Origin: a candidate division TA06 bacterium
GTDB taxonomy: Bacteria > Hydrothermota > DG-26 > E44-bin18
Direction: 5' to 3'
Assembly (NCBI GenBank): GCA_004376575.1
Contig: SOJN01000010.1
Coordinates: 1-64,000 of the forward strand
DNA: 64,000 nucleotides
Shown here: positions 45,742 to 54,571 of the stretch, in pieces
Numbering within the stretch: position 1 is the stretch's first letter
Layout of the letters: each line of letters opens with the position of its first letter
Notes under the pieces: generated by a model
What the model saw: the letters and a program-made list of their open reading frames with translations, nothing else
The model's database searches: none
Told to the model about the DNA's origin: nothing
Position numbers and translations under genes: made by a program

Positions 45742-46941
45742 ATGAAAAAGCTGTCTGTGAGAGACATGGACCTCAAAGGCAAACGCGCTCTGGTAAGAGT
45801 CGACTTCAATGTCCCTCTGGATGAGAATCAGAATGTTGTTGACGATACCAGGATAAGAATGACCCTTCCTACAATAAAGCACATCCTGGACACACAGGGG
45901 AGTGCTGTTCTCATGTCACATCTGGGCAGGCCTAAGGGCAAGGTTGTGGACACTCTCAGCCTGCGACCTGCTGCAGAGAAGCTCAGCACTCTATTGGACA
46001 AAGAGGTGAAACTTGCCCCTGACTGTGTGGGTGATGAAGTGAATCGCATGGTCTGGAAACTGAAGAATGGCGAGTGTATGCTCCTAGAGAATCTTCGTTT
46101 CCACCCTGAGGAGAGGAACAATGATGAGGATTTCGCAAGGAAGCTCGCAAGCTTGGGCGATCTCTACATCAATGATGCCTTTGGAACTGCACACAGGGCT
46201 CACGCATCTGTGGTTGGGGCAGCACTCCAGTTCGAGAAGAGAGCTGCCGGTTTTCTCATAGAAAAGGAGCTAAACTTCTTGGGTAAAGCAGTCGAGAGCC
46301 CGAGGAGGCCTTATGTTGTCGTCATCGGAGGAGCTAAGATTTCAGACAAGATCCCCGTAGTAAAGAACCTCCTCGAGAAAGTTAACAACGTAGTAATAGG
46401 TGGAGCCATGGCCTTCACCTTTCTCAAAAGCCAGGACTTGGGTGTCGGCAAGTCGTTTGTGGAAGAAGGTCAGCTTGAAGCAGCTCAAGAGATATTGAGA
46501 AAGGCCGGCCATCACAATGTGAACTTCTTTCTGCCCGTCGATTTTGTTGTGGCAAAAGAAAACAAGGATGACGCTGAGACAACTGTTGTGGCAAAGGAGA
46601 GCATTCCAGAGGAGATGATGGGTCTGGATATCGGTCCGCTTTCCATTCGCATCTTCATGCACGCCGTACAGGGTGCAAAAACCATTCTGTGGAATGGTCC
46701 GATGGGAGTCTTTGAACGCCGGCCATTCAGAGCAGGGACAGAGGCGATGGCCAAGAAACTTGCTGATGAGACTGCCGCTGGTGCAACGACCATAATCGGC
46801 GGCGGTGATACTGTTGCGGCGGTCACAATGGCAGACGTTCACGAAAAGATGAGCCACATATCAACCGGTGGAGGAGCTTCCCTGGAGTTCCTGGCTGGAA
46901 AATCTCTGCCCGGCATCGAAGCACTTACTGACGCAAGATAA
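45742..46941 (+). CDS. pgk: Phosphoglycerate kinase
   Basis: A 399-residue glycolytic enzyme (1,3-bisphosphoglycerate + ADP to 3-phosphoglycerate + ATP). Signature RVDFNVPLD, substrate residues in SHLGRPKGK and LLENLRFHPEE, AFGTAHRAHAS, VIGGAKISDKI, and the nucleotide site WNGPMGVFE and GGGDTVAAV with STGGGASLEFL. Normal length. ATG after GGAGG. Not linked to gap or tpi here. Confidence 0.97.
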   Translation: MKKLSVRDMDLKGKRALVRVDFNVPLDENQNVVDDTRIRMTLPTIKHILDTQGSAVLMSHLGRPKGKVVDTLSLRPAAEKLSTLLDKEVKLAPDCVGDEVNRMVWKLKNGECMLLENLRFHPEERNNDEDFARKLASLGDLYINDAFGTAHRAHASVVGAALQFEKRAAGFLIEKELNFLGKAVESPRRPYVVVIGGAKISDKIPVVKNLLEKVNNVVIGGAMAFTFLKSQDLGVGKSFVEEGQLEAAQEILRKAGHHNVNFFLPVDFVVAKENKDDAETTVVAKESIPEEMMGLDIGPLSIRIFMHAVQGAKTILWNGPMGVFERRPFRAGTEAMAKKLADETAAGATTIIGGGDTVAAVTMADVHEKMSHISTGGGASLEFLAGKSLPGIEALTDAR

Positions 46942-47004
46942 CGCCTGCTCATTTCAAATTGGAAATCGTAAATTGAAAACTGCAAGAGTTCCATCAGTTC
47001 CCTG

Positions 47005-47032
47005 CCCTTTTCCGGGGAGAGGAAAGGGTTTT
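47005..47032 (+). terminator. Rho-independent terminator of pgk
   Basis: CCCTTTTCC pairs with GGAAAGGG (one bulged T), 7-nt loop, followed by TTTT. Confidence 0.7.
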
Positions 47033-47086
47033 CGTAATTCGTAATCGTCAGCATAGCAATTTCTTAAAGTGGCTGAATATTTATTG

Positions 47087-47115
47087 TTGACACAAAGAAG
47101 CCTTTGCCCTAAAAT
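47087..47115 (+). promoter_or_regulatory. Promoter of the MerR-family gene
   Basis: TTGACA (47087-47092), an exact 17-bp spacer and TAAAAT (47110-47115), 41 bp before the start codon. Confidence 0.7.
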
Positions 47116-47156
47116 GACTTAGTCCCAAATCATAAGAGTTTACTCTAAGGAATTAG

Positions 47157-47519
47157 ATGGCCATCTCACAGACTCCCAAGAGACTCTACTACAGCATCAG
47201 TGATGTGTCCGAAATGGTTGGAGTTAAGCCCCACGTTCTCCGCTATTGGGAGTCTGAGTTCAGTCTTCTCAAGCCCAAGAAAAGCAAGGCGGGAAGAAGA
47301 ACCTACACTCAGAAGGAGATAAAGCTAATCCTTCTCATAAAGAAGCTGCTTTATGAGCAGAGGTTTACGCTTGAAGGGGCTAAGAACAGGATTCATGAGC
47401 TGAAGAAGGCCAAGTTTCATCAACTTGAGATTCCATTTGACCAGAGGCTTATCTCTGAGTTTATCAAGGACATAAGAAAAGACCTTGAGGAAATACTTCA
47501 AGTCCTTTGCAAAGAGTAG
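47157..47519 (+). CDS. MerR-family transcriptional regulator
   Basis: A 120-residue regulator with an N-terminal MerR winged helix (YYSISDVSEMVGVKPHVLRYWESEF, RRTYTQKEIKLILLIKKLL) and a coiled dimerisation helix. No cysteine-based effector site is visible. This short type, with VKPHVLRYWE, is common in anaerobes near tRNA or ihf genes and has no known signal. Monocistronic; tRNA-Pro follows 400 bp later. Confidence 0.88.
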   Translation: MAISQTPKRLYYSISDVSEMVGVKPHVLRYWESEFSLLKPKKSKAGRRTYTQKEIKLILLIKKLLYEQRFTLEGAKNRIHELKKAKFHQLEIPFDQRLISEFIKDIRKDLEEILQVLCKE

Positions 47520-47707
47520 ATTCTTGTTAGATGCGGGTCCTGGTCTTTGAAGATTTTTCTCTCACAGCATGCAGCTTCCGTACAAGTCTGTCCTTGTTTT
47601 CTCCGGGGTCTAGCGGAGTCTGCCCCTTTCTTTCTTCCCGGTTTCGATTGTAAGTAGGATGTGCTCTCTGCATAGTCTGTGAGGTCTGTGTTTCAGGGTT
47701 CTCTTTT
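47520..47707. other. Gene-free spacer after the MerR gene
   Basis: No gene or clear element; it leads into the duplicated block upstream of tRNA-Pro(CGG). Confidence 0.4.
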
Positions 47708-47917
47708 CGATTTTCGAAGGCGTGGGGGGCGTGGGAGTGGAATTTCAATTTTCGTCTCTTGTGTCTGGTGACTCGTACAATCTGTGGTTAGTGAAGACCC
47801 CTGGAACCACAGATTAACACAGATTATCACAAGATTTCTTATTCTCTGGTTTTGAAAAGAGTTCAATGTATTTCTGTGTTAATCTCGTGTAATCTGTGGT
47901 TAGATTGTTTTGAGTAA
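47708..47917. repeat. Duplicated block A upstream of tRNA-Pro(CGG)
   Basis: This ~210-bp block, starting CGATTTTCGAAGG and including an inverted repeat with ends AACCACAGATTA (47805-47816) and TAATCTGTGGTT (47890-47901), is repeated at 51446-51687 before the other tRNA-Pro. Much of the sequence is the same in both. Confidence 0.8.
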
Positions 47918-47991
<74 letters not shown>

Positions 47992-48016
47992 TTTCGGCAT
48001 CCGTTGGATGCCGAAA
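47992..48016. terminator. Hairpin after tRNA-Pro(CGG)
   Basis: TTTCGGCATCC-GTT-GGATGCCGAAA is an 11-bp perfect stem directly 3' of the tRNA. There is no U-tract, so it may be a processing or stabilising structure rather than a terminator. Confidence 0.5.
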
Positions 48017-48165
48017 GAAAACCAGGAATTGAGAAACTGAGAGATTCAGAAACTGAAAACCTGAAAACGTAGAACGCTGAATAACTGTGAACAAGTGCGA
48101 TGTCTGTACATCTGGGCCTTATGTCGTCAATTTCTTAGTTTCCTAATTTCTCAATTTCGAGTAGT
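48017..48165. repeat. Inverted AGAAACTGA-type repeat before lpxL-like gene
   Basis: GGAATTGAGAAACTGAGAGATTC near 48025 and CAATTTCTTAGTTTCCTAATTTC near 48130 form the arms, as in the uvrC-ogt spacer. Confidence 0.55.
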
Positions 48166-48168
48166 TGT

Positions 48169-49032
48169 ATGTGGATTCTATTTTATAGCAGTATGTCATT
48201 TCTGGCTAGGGTTCTGCCCAGAGGAGCTGCGCTGTTTATGGCAGACAGGCTCGCAGAGGGCGCATACTTCGTGGCATTTAAGAAAGCCCGGCCAAATGCC
48301 ATCAAGAACCTCACCTTTGCCCTCAGAGGCCTGAAGACAGAACACGAAGTGAAGTTCATGATACTTGAGCAGTTCAGAAACTTCGGCAGGTTCATCTATG
48401 AGTTCCTGCTGCTGCCCTATTTGGATGAACGCAAGCTCGACAAGATGTGTGAGATGTTCGGTCTGGATAAGGTTCATGAGGCCCTCAGAGCAGGCAAGGG
48501 TGTAATTGCCCTTACCGCTCACCTTGGAAATTGGGAACTCGGAGCTTCTGCTGTTGTTCAAAAGAAGATTCCGATAACAGCCATAAGCTTGCCCCATTCG
48601 ACCAGCGGAGTCACAAGATTCTTCGACAATACACGCATTTCCAAAGGGATAAAAGTCGTGTCCATAGATAAGGCCGCGAGAATGGGGCTAAAGGCGCTCC
48701 GGGCAAATCAGTGTCTAGCCATTCTAGGTGACAGAGATTTCACAGGTACGGGGATTACAATAGACTTTCTCGGAGGAAAGGCCACGTTTCCAGTAGGTGC
48801 GATAAGGCTTGCCGCAAAGGCCGATGCCGCTATCTGTCCTATTTTTGCGATCAGATCCAAAGACGGAAACTACAAACTGTACTGCGAAGACACCTACAGG
48901 GTTGAAAAACTTCCGGATGGGAAACCAGACATAAAGGGTGCCCTCCACAAGTACGCTGGCATACTTGGGGAGTATGTTCGGAAATTTCCCACCCAGTGGT
49001 ATGTCTTTGACCAGGTCTGGCAGGCTCCTTAG
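48169..49032 (+). CDS. LpxL/HtrB-family lipid A acyltransferase
   Basis: A 287-residue membrane-associated lysophospholipid-type acyltransferase that adds secondary acyl chains to lipid A or a related lipid. Catalytic HX4(D/E) is in LTAHLGNWELGA, followed by GDRDFTGTGITIDFLGG and FPVGAIRLAAKADAAICPIF, as in LpxL/LpxM. One N-terminal hydrophobic segment. Supports an outer membrane with lipid A-like glycolipid. The next gene starts at the base after the stop. Confidence 0.9.
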   Translation: MWILFYSSMSFLARVLPRGAALFMADRLAEGAYFVAFKKARPNAIKNLTFALRGLKTEHEVKFMILEQFRNFGRFIYEFLLLPYLDERKLDKMCEMFGLDKVHEALRAGKGVIALTAHLGNWELGASAVVQKKIPITAISLPHSTSGVTRFFDNTRISKGIKVVSIDKAARMGLKALRANQCLAILGDRDFTGTGITIDFLGGKATFPVGAIRLAAKADAAICPIFAIRSKDGNYKLYCEDTYRVEKLPDGKPDIKGALHKYAGILGEYVRKFPTQWYVFDQVWQAP

Positions 49033-49707
49033 GTGAGAAACTTGAAGTTCGCTGTTCTGATACCTGCCTACAACGAAGAGAAGGACCTCCCACATGTACT
49101 CTCCAGGCTTCCGTGTGAAAAAAAGAATATCATCGTCGTCGATGACGGCTCCAACGATTCCACCGCAGCGGTCGCCGCCAAATGTGGTGTCACAGTACTG
49201 AGGCAGGGGAAAAATCTGGGGAAGGGGGCAGCTCAAAGGAGAGGCTTCGAATACTTGAAAGATGAACCCTACGACGGGGTGATAACCATAGATGCTGATG
49301 GACAGCACGATCCTGCCTTGATACCACAGTTCCTGAAAAAGGCCAGGGATGGCAATTATGACATTGTGGTAGGTACTAGGGTGCTGGAACCAGGCACTGC
49401 CATGCCCTTGATAAGACTTCTGACCAATCTCACAACTTCCCTCGTAGTATCTCTCATGTCAGGCCAGAGGATAAGGGACAGCCAGTCAGGATACAGATAC
49501 CTCTCCGCCAGGGTGATTAGGAACATACCGTTGACGACGAGCAGATACCAAACCGAGTCAGAAGTATTGATAAAGGCAGGCAGGCAAGGCTACAGGATAG
49601 GTGAGATGCCCATATCAACGATATACTCCGGGCAGAAAAGCAATGTCAACAAGTTCATAGATACTATGAGGTTCATAGGACTCTGTATTAAGAGCCTGTG
49701 GGGGTAG
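49033..49707 (+). CDS. Family 2 glycosyltransferase (dolichol-phosphate mannose synthase-like)
   Basis: A 224-residue GT-A glycosyltransferase: VLIPAYNEEKDLP, VVDDGSNDST, GKNLGKGAAQRRGF, TIDADGQHDP (DxD-like) and DSQSGYRYLS. No membrane segments at the C-terminus, so closer to soluble DPM1/polyprenol-phosphate enzymes. GTG start. Coupled to the acyltransferase; probably acts on an envelope lipid. Confidence 0.9.
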   Translation: MRNLKFAVLIPAYNEEKDLPHVLSRLPCEKKNIIVVDDGSNDSTAAVAAKCGVTVLRQGKNLGKGAAQRRGFEYLKDEPYDGVITIDADGQHDPALIPQFLKKARDGNYDIVVGTRVLEPGTAMPLIRLLTNLTTSLVVSLMSGQRIRDSQSGYRYLSARVIRNIPLTTSRYQTESEVLIKAGRQGYRIGEMPISTIYSGQKSNVNKFIDTMRFIGLCIKSLWG

Positions 49708-49709
49708 CG

Positions 49710-50459
49710 GTGATCTTACTTACGAACGATGATGGAATAAGGGCGCATGGTCTCAAGGTTATGAGAGGTCATCTTGAAGAACTCGGTTCGGTGATGGTTG
49801 TGGCTCCAGAAGACGAAATGAGCGGGGTCAGCCACTCTGTAACTCTCGAGAAACCCATAAGTGTCCGGTGGATTGATCAGAATTCCGCCGCTGTGGGAGG
49901 CACGCCCACAGACTGCGTGCTTTTGGCTGTGCACAAGCTCATGAAGAAGAGGCCGGACATTGTTGTGTCAGGAATTAACCTCGGTCCAAATCTGGGAAAC
50001 GATGTGACTTACTCAGGTACCGTGGCCGCAGCATTGGAAGCGGCAATTCACGGGATCAAGGCTGTGGCGATTTCAGTAGCCTCCAGAAAAGATCCTGACT
50101 TTGAGCCCGCAGCCAGGTTTGGTAAGAAACTAGTTCAGCATCTTGCCGCCCTAGAGGTTCCTACTGGTACGTTTCTGAATGTGAATGTGCCGAATGCACC
50201 AAATGGTGAGATACGCGGTGTTAGAATTACACGCCTGGGGAGAAGGACATACAGGGATGATGTGATCCAGCTTGATGATCCAGAAGGAGAGGAATGCTAC
50301 AAGATTGGCGGCGAGCCAATCTGCGAGATGGAAGAAGGTACCGATGTTGAGGCTATAGAAAGCGCTTTCATATCTGTAACGCCAATCAGCCTCGACCTCA
50401 CAGACCACACTTTTCTGCGCGAGCTGAAGGAATTGGGTGAAAAGATATCAGACTTCTAA
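49710..50459 (+). CDS. surE: 5'/3'-nucleotidase SurE
   Basis: A 249-residue nucleoside monophosphatase. The metal site is ILLTNDDG at the N-terminus (DD pair), with Ser in DEMSGVSHS and Asn in SGINLGPNLGNDVTYSGTVAAA. I start at GTG 49710 because family members begin directly before ILLTNDDG; a GTG four codons earlier is possible. pcm follows after a repeat-filled 200-bp gap, the classical surE-pcm stress-repair pairing. Confidence 0.94.
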   Translation: MILLTNDDGIRAHGLKVMRGHLEELGSVMVVAPEDEMSGVSHSVTLEKPISVRWIDQNSAAVGGTPTDCVLLAVHKLMKKRPDIVVSGINLGPNLGNDVTYSGTVAAALEAAIHGIKAVAISVASRKDPDFEPAARFGKKLVQHLAALEVPTGTFLNVNVPNAPNGEIRGVRITRLGRRTYRDDVIQLDDPEGEECYKIGGEPICEMEEGTDVEAIESAFISVTPISLDLTDHTFLRELKELGEKISDF

Positions 50460-50460
50460 G

Positions 50461-50655
50461 AGAGTACAGAGTACGCAGTACAAAGCCCATCTCATCCACC
50501 CGATGATGTCAAGAAGGCCGGGGGAGAGGGCGAAGGAGGGTCATTGCGAGCCAAAAAGGCCCGGCTTTTCGAGAGAATAGACGAGGCATTTTTGGTCCTC
50601 CGTCGGCGCGAGCCGAAGGAGGAGAAGCGAAGCGACGAAGCAATCTAGAAAGGAC
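50461..50655. repeat. Composite repeat between surE and pcm
   Basis: GTACAGAGTACGCAGTAC text is followed by a TCATTGCGAG...GACGAAGCAATCT element (50540-50646) that is split by ~80 bp containing CCAAAAAGGCCCGGCTTTTC. The split part recurs in inverse orientation at about 52200-52285. Confidence 0.7.
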
Positions 50656-50660
50656 AGCTG

Positions 50661-51302
50661 ATGCGCTTTGAAGGTTTGAGAAATAAAATGGTCTCTACCC
50701 AAATAGAATCCCGCGGGGTCAAGGACAAGCATGTTCTGAAGGCGATGAGGAAGGTTCCCAGACACATTTTCGTGGAGGAGGCTCTCTGGGAAAGGGCGTA
50801 CGATGACCATCCCCTTCCCATCGGGCAAGGCCAGACTATATCTCAGCCGTACATGGTAGGTTCCATGACCGAAGCCCTCGAATTGAAGGGAAAAGGAAAG
50901 GTCCTGGAGATTGGGACCGGATCAGGTTATCAGACTGCCATTCTGGCTGAGATTGCGGAGCAGGTCTTCACCATAGAAAGGATCGAGGAGCTATTGAAGA
51001 AGGCGCGGAGAACCCTTGACAGACTCGGTTATGCCAATGTAGTATTCAGAGTTGGTGATGGGACTATTGGGTGGCAGGATCAGGCTCCGTTTGACGCCAT
51101 ACTGGTAGCTGCCGGAGCACCCGATGTGCCCGAGTACCTGTTTGAGCAACTTGCTGAAGGCGGTAGGATGGCAGTACCCATAGGTGACGTACACGGCCAG
51201 ACCCTTGTGGTGATAAAGAAGGAGGCTGGGAAGCAGGTCAAGACAACCCATTTTGGCTGTGTCTTCGTCCCGCTGATTGGCAAAAACGGATGGCCCGAAT
51301 AA
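50661..51302 (+). CDS. pcm: Protein-L-isoaspartate O-methyltransferase
   Basis: A 213-residue protein-repair methyltransferase that methylates L-isoaspartyl residues with SAM. GQTISQPYMVGSMTEAL is the family-specific loop; VLEIGTGSGYQTAIL is SAM motif I; later GDGTIGW and FDAILVAAGAP. ATG with weak ribosome site. Functionally paired with SurE. Confidence 0.96.
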   Translation: MRFEGLRNKMVSTQIESRGVKDKHVLKAMRKVPRHIFVEEALWERAYDDHPLPIGQGQTISQPYMVGSMTEALELKGKGKVLEIGTGSGYQTAILAEIAEQVFTIERIEELLKKARRTLDRLGYANVVFRVGDGTIGWQDQAPFDAILVAAGAPDVPEYLFEQLAEGGRMAVPIGDVHGQTLVVIKKEAGKQVKTTHFGCVFVPLIGKNGWPE

Positions 51303-51445
51303 CTATACACAAAGTACAGAGTACAAATTGCAAAGTACAAAACCCGATTCCTCTCTCCCCCTCGATGGGGGAGCCTGTCCTGCCTGCCCTGAGCGAAGTC
51401 GGAGGGAGGGGACCCGAAGGGAGCAAGAGAGAGGGTGAAAAGTTT
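51303..51445. repeat. Repeat text after pcm
   Basis: CAAAGTACAGAGTACAAATTGC-type GTACTT repeats and a GCCCTGAGCGAAGTCGGAGG element; no gene. Confidence 0.5.
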
Positions 51446-51687
51446 CGATTTTCGAAGGTGTGGGGCGGTGGGAGTGGAATTTCTATTTCCGTGTCTTGTG
51501 TCTGCTGATTCGTGCAATCTGTGGTTAGTGTAGACCCTTGGAACCACAGATTAACACACCCTCCTTCGCTGTTTGAGCTACGAAGGGCAGGGATTATCAC
51601 AAGATTTCTTATTCTCTGGTTTTGAAAAAAGTTCATTGTTTTTCTGTGTTAATCTTGTGTAATCTGTGGTTAAATTGTTTTAGGTTT
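51446..51687. repeat. Duplicated block B upstream of tRNA-Pro(GGG), with a nested insertion
   Basis: Second copy of the 47708-47917 block. It is interrupted at 51559-51591 by 33 bp (CCCTCCTTCG...CGAAGGGCAGG) that the first copy lacks, inserted between AACACA and GATTATC. The insert is itself dyad-like and related to the CTTCG...CGAAGG repeat text elsewhere. Confidence 0.8.
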
Positions 51688-51762
51688 CGGGGCGTGGCGC
51701 AGTCCGGTTAGCGCACCAGCATGGGGGGCTGGGGGTCGGCGGTTCGAATCCGCCCGCCCCGA
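51688..51762 (+). tRNA. tRNA-Pro(GGG)
   Basis: A 75-nt cloverleaf: acceptor CGGGGCG/CGCCCCG, discriminator A, D stem GCGC/GCGC, anticodon stem CCAGC/GCTGG with loop ATGGGGG (anticodon GGG), T stem GGCGG/CCGCC with loop TTCGAAT. CCA is not encoded. Confidence 0.95.
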
Positions 51763-51789
51763 CACTGACTGAAAGAGGAAGATAGAAAA

Positions 51790-51833
51790 CGAAATAAGCC
51801 CACGCCATCGCAGAGGGCGTGAGGCATATTTCG
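51790..51833. repeat. ATTTCG hairpin repeat, copy 4
   Basis: CGAAATAAGCCCACGCC...GGGCGTGAGGCATATTTCG, an imperfect hairpin with arms meeting around ATCGCAGA. Other copies: 11080-11123, 29593-29636, 45383-45407 (half), 52127-52171. Confidence 0.75.
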
Positions 51834-51924
51834 TCCTTAGCGGAGCCAGACGAAGTCGAGGAGGACGCAGTCTGGCGGAGTCTGAGAATCTCCTTCATCC
51901 TTACATCTTAATCAGCTAGTTACC

Positions 51925-52030
51925 TATGTGCCAACATTGAGCACGGCTAGGCTCTAGGGCGTTCATGTTTGGGATTTCCTTGTTGACAGGGCCCTTCTAG
52001 GGTAATAGAAATAGGAGAGAAATCTGTCGA
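51925..52030 (+). promoter_or_regulatory. Repeated promoter cassette, copy 1
   Basis: TTGACA 51983-51988, 17-bp spacer, TAGAAA 52006-52011. Upstream are the conserved dyad GTGCCAACATTGAGCAC (51928-51944) and GGGCGTTCATGTTTGG; downstream is TCTGTCG. It precedes the TonB-C gene by about 360 bp. Confidence 0.7.
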
Positions 52031-52126
52031 GGACCTTATTCTTTAAGATCGAAGATGTGAGATCTATGATTGTGTGCCAGGCAGTGAAAAGCAGATTCTA
52101 CTCCGTTGGCTCAAGCCAACGAAGCA

Positions 52127-52290
52127 CGAAATATGCCTCATGCCATCTAACGATGGCTTGGACCTATTTCGTTCGCCAGGCCTCAACTCTGTCGGCACAC
52201 GCCGACGAAGGACCGAAAAATCCCTCGTCTTTTCTCTGGAAAAGCCGGGCCTTTTTGGCTCGAGAATGACCCTCCTACGCCCTTCTTGGC
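52127..52290. repeat. ATTTCG hairpin copy 5 and inverted copy of the surE-pcm spacer element
   Basis: 52127-52171 is an ATTTCG hairpin (CGAAATATGCCTCATGCC arm). About 52200-52285 is the reverse complement of the element at 50529-50610, with AAAAGCCGGGCCTTTTTGGC as its most conserved part. No gene lies between copy 1 of the promoter cassette and the next CDS. Confidence 0.7.
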
Positions 52291-52371
52291 TTCGGAGGGC
52301 AGGCAGAGATTCTTGCAACCCGCTGTTAGTTCGACAGCGGCAGGCTTGCACCTCTCAGAAACAGGGCTGAC

Positions 52372-52767
52372 ATGAGAAAGGGTATCTCGATTGTGGTGGG
52401 TGGGGTGGTGGTTTCAGTGGTGGCGGCTTTTGTTGTAGTTGGACATTACCGCGTAAGTATGCAGTACTTTCCTCCCAAACCGATATTGGAATCCTTCTCA
52501 ACGTCTGGACACGGAATGAAGTTGGCATCGACCAAGAAGGTAATTCTAGCCTTACATATAAATGAATCTGGTGTTGTGTTCGAGGACAGCGTAGTGCAAT
52601 CTTCAGGCGATTCTGATATTGACTGCGTGGCCTTGGCCCAAGGACTTCAATTCAGGTTTGAGCCTGCGATGAAGGGGGGTAGGCCGATAGACACCTGGGT
52701 GAATTTGCGGATCAAATTTCATTCTGAAGAAGCTGGCAGTACCTGCCCAGCAATACAACGAAAGTAA
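52372..52767 (+). CDS. Small membrane-anchored TonB C-terminal-domain protein
   Basis: A 131-residue protein with an N-terminal membrane anchor (6-25) and a domain resembling the TonB C-terminus (VILALHINESGVVFEDSVVQSSGD, then FRFEPAMKGGRPIDTWVNL). It lacks the proline-rich periplasmic linker of true TonB and no ExbB/ExbD genes are near, so energy transduction is doubtful. Possibly an orphan domain with another role. Confidence 0.6.
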   Translation: MRKGISIVVGGVVVSVVAAFVVVGHYRVSMQYFPPKPILESFSTSGHGMKLASTKKVILALHINESGVVFEDSVVQSSGDSDIDCVALAQGLQFRFEPAMKGGRPIDTWVNLRIKFHSEEAGSTCPAIQRK

Positions 52768-52837
52768 CAACTCCAGTAAAGGCTAGTGACGAGGATGCAA
52801 TGCTGCCATCTGTGAGATTTTGTGGAGGGGCTTTGGG

Positions 52838-54571
52838 ATGAGAAAGATACATATATGGGCTATTGTTTTTTGTCTGTTTACGTTCAGGCTAGCCAACGCG
52901 GGTCGTCTTCCCGAAGCTTGGGACCATCTTCCGGCCCTTGGAGAGATTCGCTTTTCAGAAAAAGCTGTAGGTTTTCTTACAGTAGTGCCCCCAGTAGCAC
53001 CTCAGCGTTTCTTTGTTCTCGAGCGAGAAAAAGGGCTTTTCCATGAGGTCGATTCAGCATCTTTCTCGTCGGAATTCCCAGAACAAGAAGACACTTGTGA
53101 GCCCCCTAAACGTTCAACAGCTTGGCTTTGTACAGATAGAAACATCTACTTCGCTGAACCTGCATACTGCTCTGAAGGCGGCAACAGGCATCACATACTC
53201 TGGAAGATGGCTCTTGATCGAGGAGTCCCATTGAAAGTTCAGGATCATGTAGACAGATGCCTGTCTATCAGTGGGATACGTATCATTTCAGGTAACCTGT
53301 GGTTAGGGACCAGATATAGCGGCGAGTACGGATACTACCCTGGCGAAGGCATCATTGTACAGTCTTTGGATACAGGGGAACTTGTTTGTCGAATTGACGC
53401 TGAACACGGAGGGCTTACGGGCGGCCTGGTCTGGGCCATTGCACTCGATCCCAAAACGTCCAATGCAAGGGTGACAACAGAATGGGGTATTAACGAGATC
53501 CAGCCGACTGGCAGGATCGTAGGGAGTCTCTTTCTCTACGAAGATTTCAACGGAGAAACAGGGGCTCCCGAAATCCGTGTTTCTCCAACCGAAACCAAGG
53601 GCAATCCATTTGCGACCTTGGTCCGTACGATAGGAATCGACGACACGGAAGCCTTCTACAAAACGTTATCCAAAATTCCAAAGGAAATGATGGGTGAAGT
53701 CACACAATTATCACCGTTGATCATAGGATCCCAAACTCATCCCTTTGAAACACCTGTGGATAGGCGATGGAACGCTCTAGTCCCCTTCATTCTGAAGGCG
53801 ACCCAAAACAAGGACCGGGTCAAAAAGTGGTATGCTGATCGTGTCCTCGCGATGTTTGATGATATGGAAGCAAGAAAGTATTTCGTACAGATGTTGAATT
53901 CTGCCACCAGACCCTATGAAGTAGGATTCGCGCTGAGATATCTTCGAAGTCGTGTGAGTGGCGAAAACGAGACACGCGCTCAAGAAATGCAAATACTTCG
54001 TAGACGAATAGAGCAAGCTATTTCCGACCTGGAGACTATGAATATGCGTTCTACGCGCAGCAAAGAGATAGCCAGGACTTTGGTCGCGCTTGCGCCAGAT
54101 CTTCAATCGCTTGGCTCGCCAGATGGCTACAAAGCTATCGAAGATTATTTTCAGAAAGCGGATTTCGACTGCCAAAGAGATGCAGTGTTGCTTAAGACCA
54201 TAGCGGGACAGATTTATCGCAGGGAAGAGCTTGTTCCAGCTTTTTTGATAGCTCTCAGAAGAATATCTGCGGAAAGAGCGGAAGTACTTGCGTCGGTGTG
54301 TTCCGTGTTTGACATGACCCGTACCGAGGACTATAGAGGCGCCGTGTTGTACAGCACTGATTATGTTTTAGCGCTTCTGAGTGCCTTTGTCAGAGCGAAT
54401 GCGGTTGAGGGCGTAGATTTGAGTACGCTTTCAGGATGTGAGCAGGCCATCCTCTCTCAGTTGCGCAATCCAGAGGTTCGGTCAGAATTCGTTAGCCGAA
54501 TCCGTCCAGGTCTGAAAGGAGATGAGGCGAAATTTGCCGATATTCTTCTTGGCAAATCACAATCTAACTGA
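52838..54571 (+). CDS. Exported protein of unknown function
   Basis: A 577-residue protein with a signal peptide (MRKIHIWAIVFCLFTF, cut near ANAG). Residues ~25-250 have beta-propeller-like character (LWLGTRYSGEYG, GGLVWAIALDP). The C-terminal ~300 residues are helical, with repeat-like spacing but no recognised family. I start at the ATG seven bases after GGAGGGG. No confident homology. It is 70 bp behind the TonB-C gene and may share its promoter. Confidence 0.7.
   Translation: MRKIHIWAIVFCLFTFRLANAGRLPEAWDHLPALGEIRFSEKAVGFLTVVPPVAPQRFFVLEREKGLFHEVDSASFSSEFPEQEDTCEPPKRSTAWLCTDRNIYFAEPAYCSEGGNRHHILWKMALDRGVPLKVQDHVDRCLSISGIRIISGNLWLGTRYSGEYGYYPGEGIIVQSLDTGELVCRIDAEHGGLTGGLVWAIALDPKTSNARVTTEWGINEIQPTGRIVGSLFLYEDFNGETGAPEIRVSPTETKGNPFATLVRTIGIDDTEAFYKTLSKIPKEMMGEVTQLSPLIIGSQTHPFETPVDRRWNALVPFILKATQNKDRVKKWYADRVLAMFDDMEARKYFVQMLNSATRPYEVGFALRYLRSRVSGENETRAQEMQILRRRIEQAISDLETMNMRSTRSKEIARTLVALAPDLQSLGSPDGYKAIEDYFQKADFDCQRDAVLLKTIAGQIYRREELVPAFLIALRRISAERAEVLASVCSVFDMTRTEDYRGAVLYSTDYVLALLSAFVRANAVEGVDLSTLSGCEQAILSQLRNPEVRSEFVSRIRPGLKGDEAKFADILLGKSQSN

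Noticed and set aside
52372-52767. Functional TonB
   Set aside because: No proline-rich linker and no exbB or exbD nearby.
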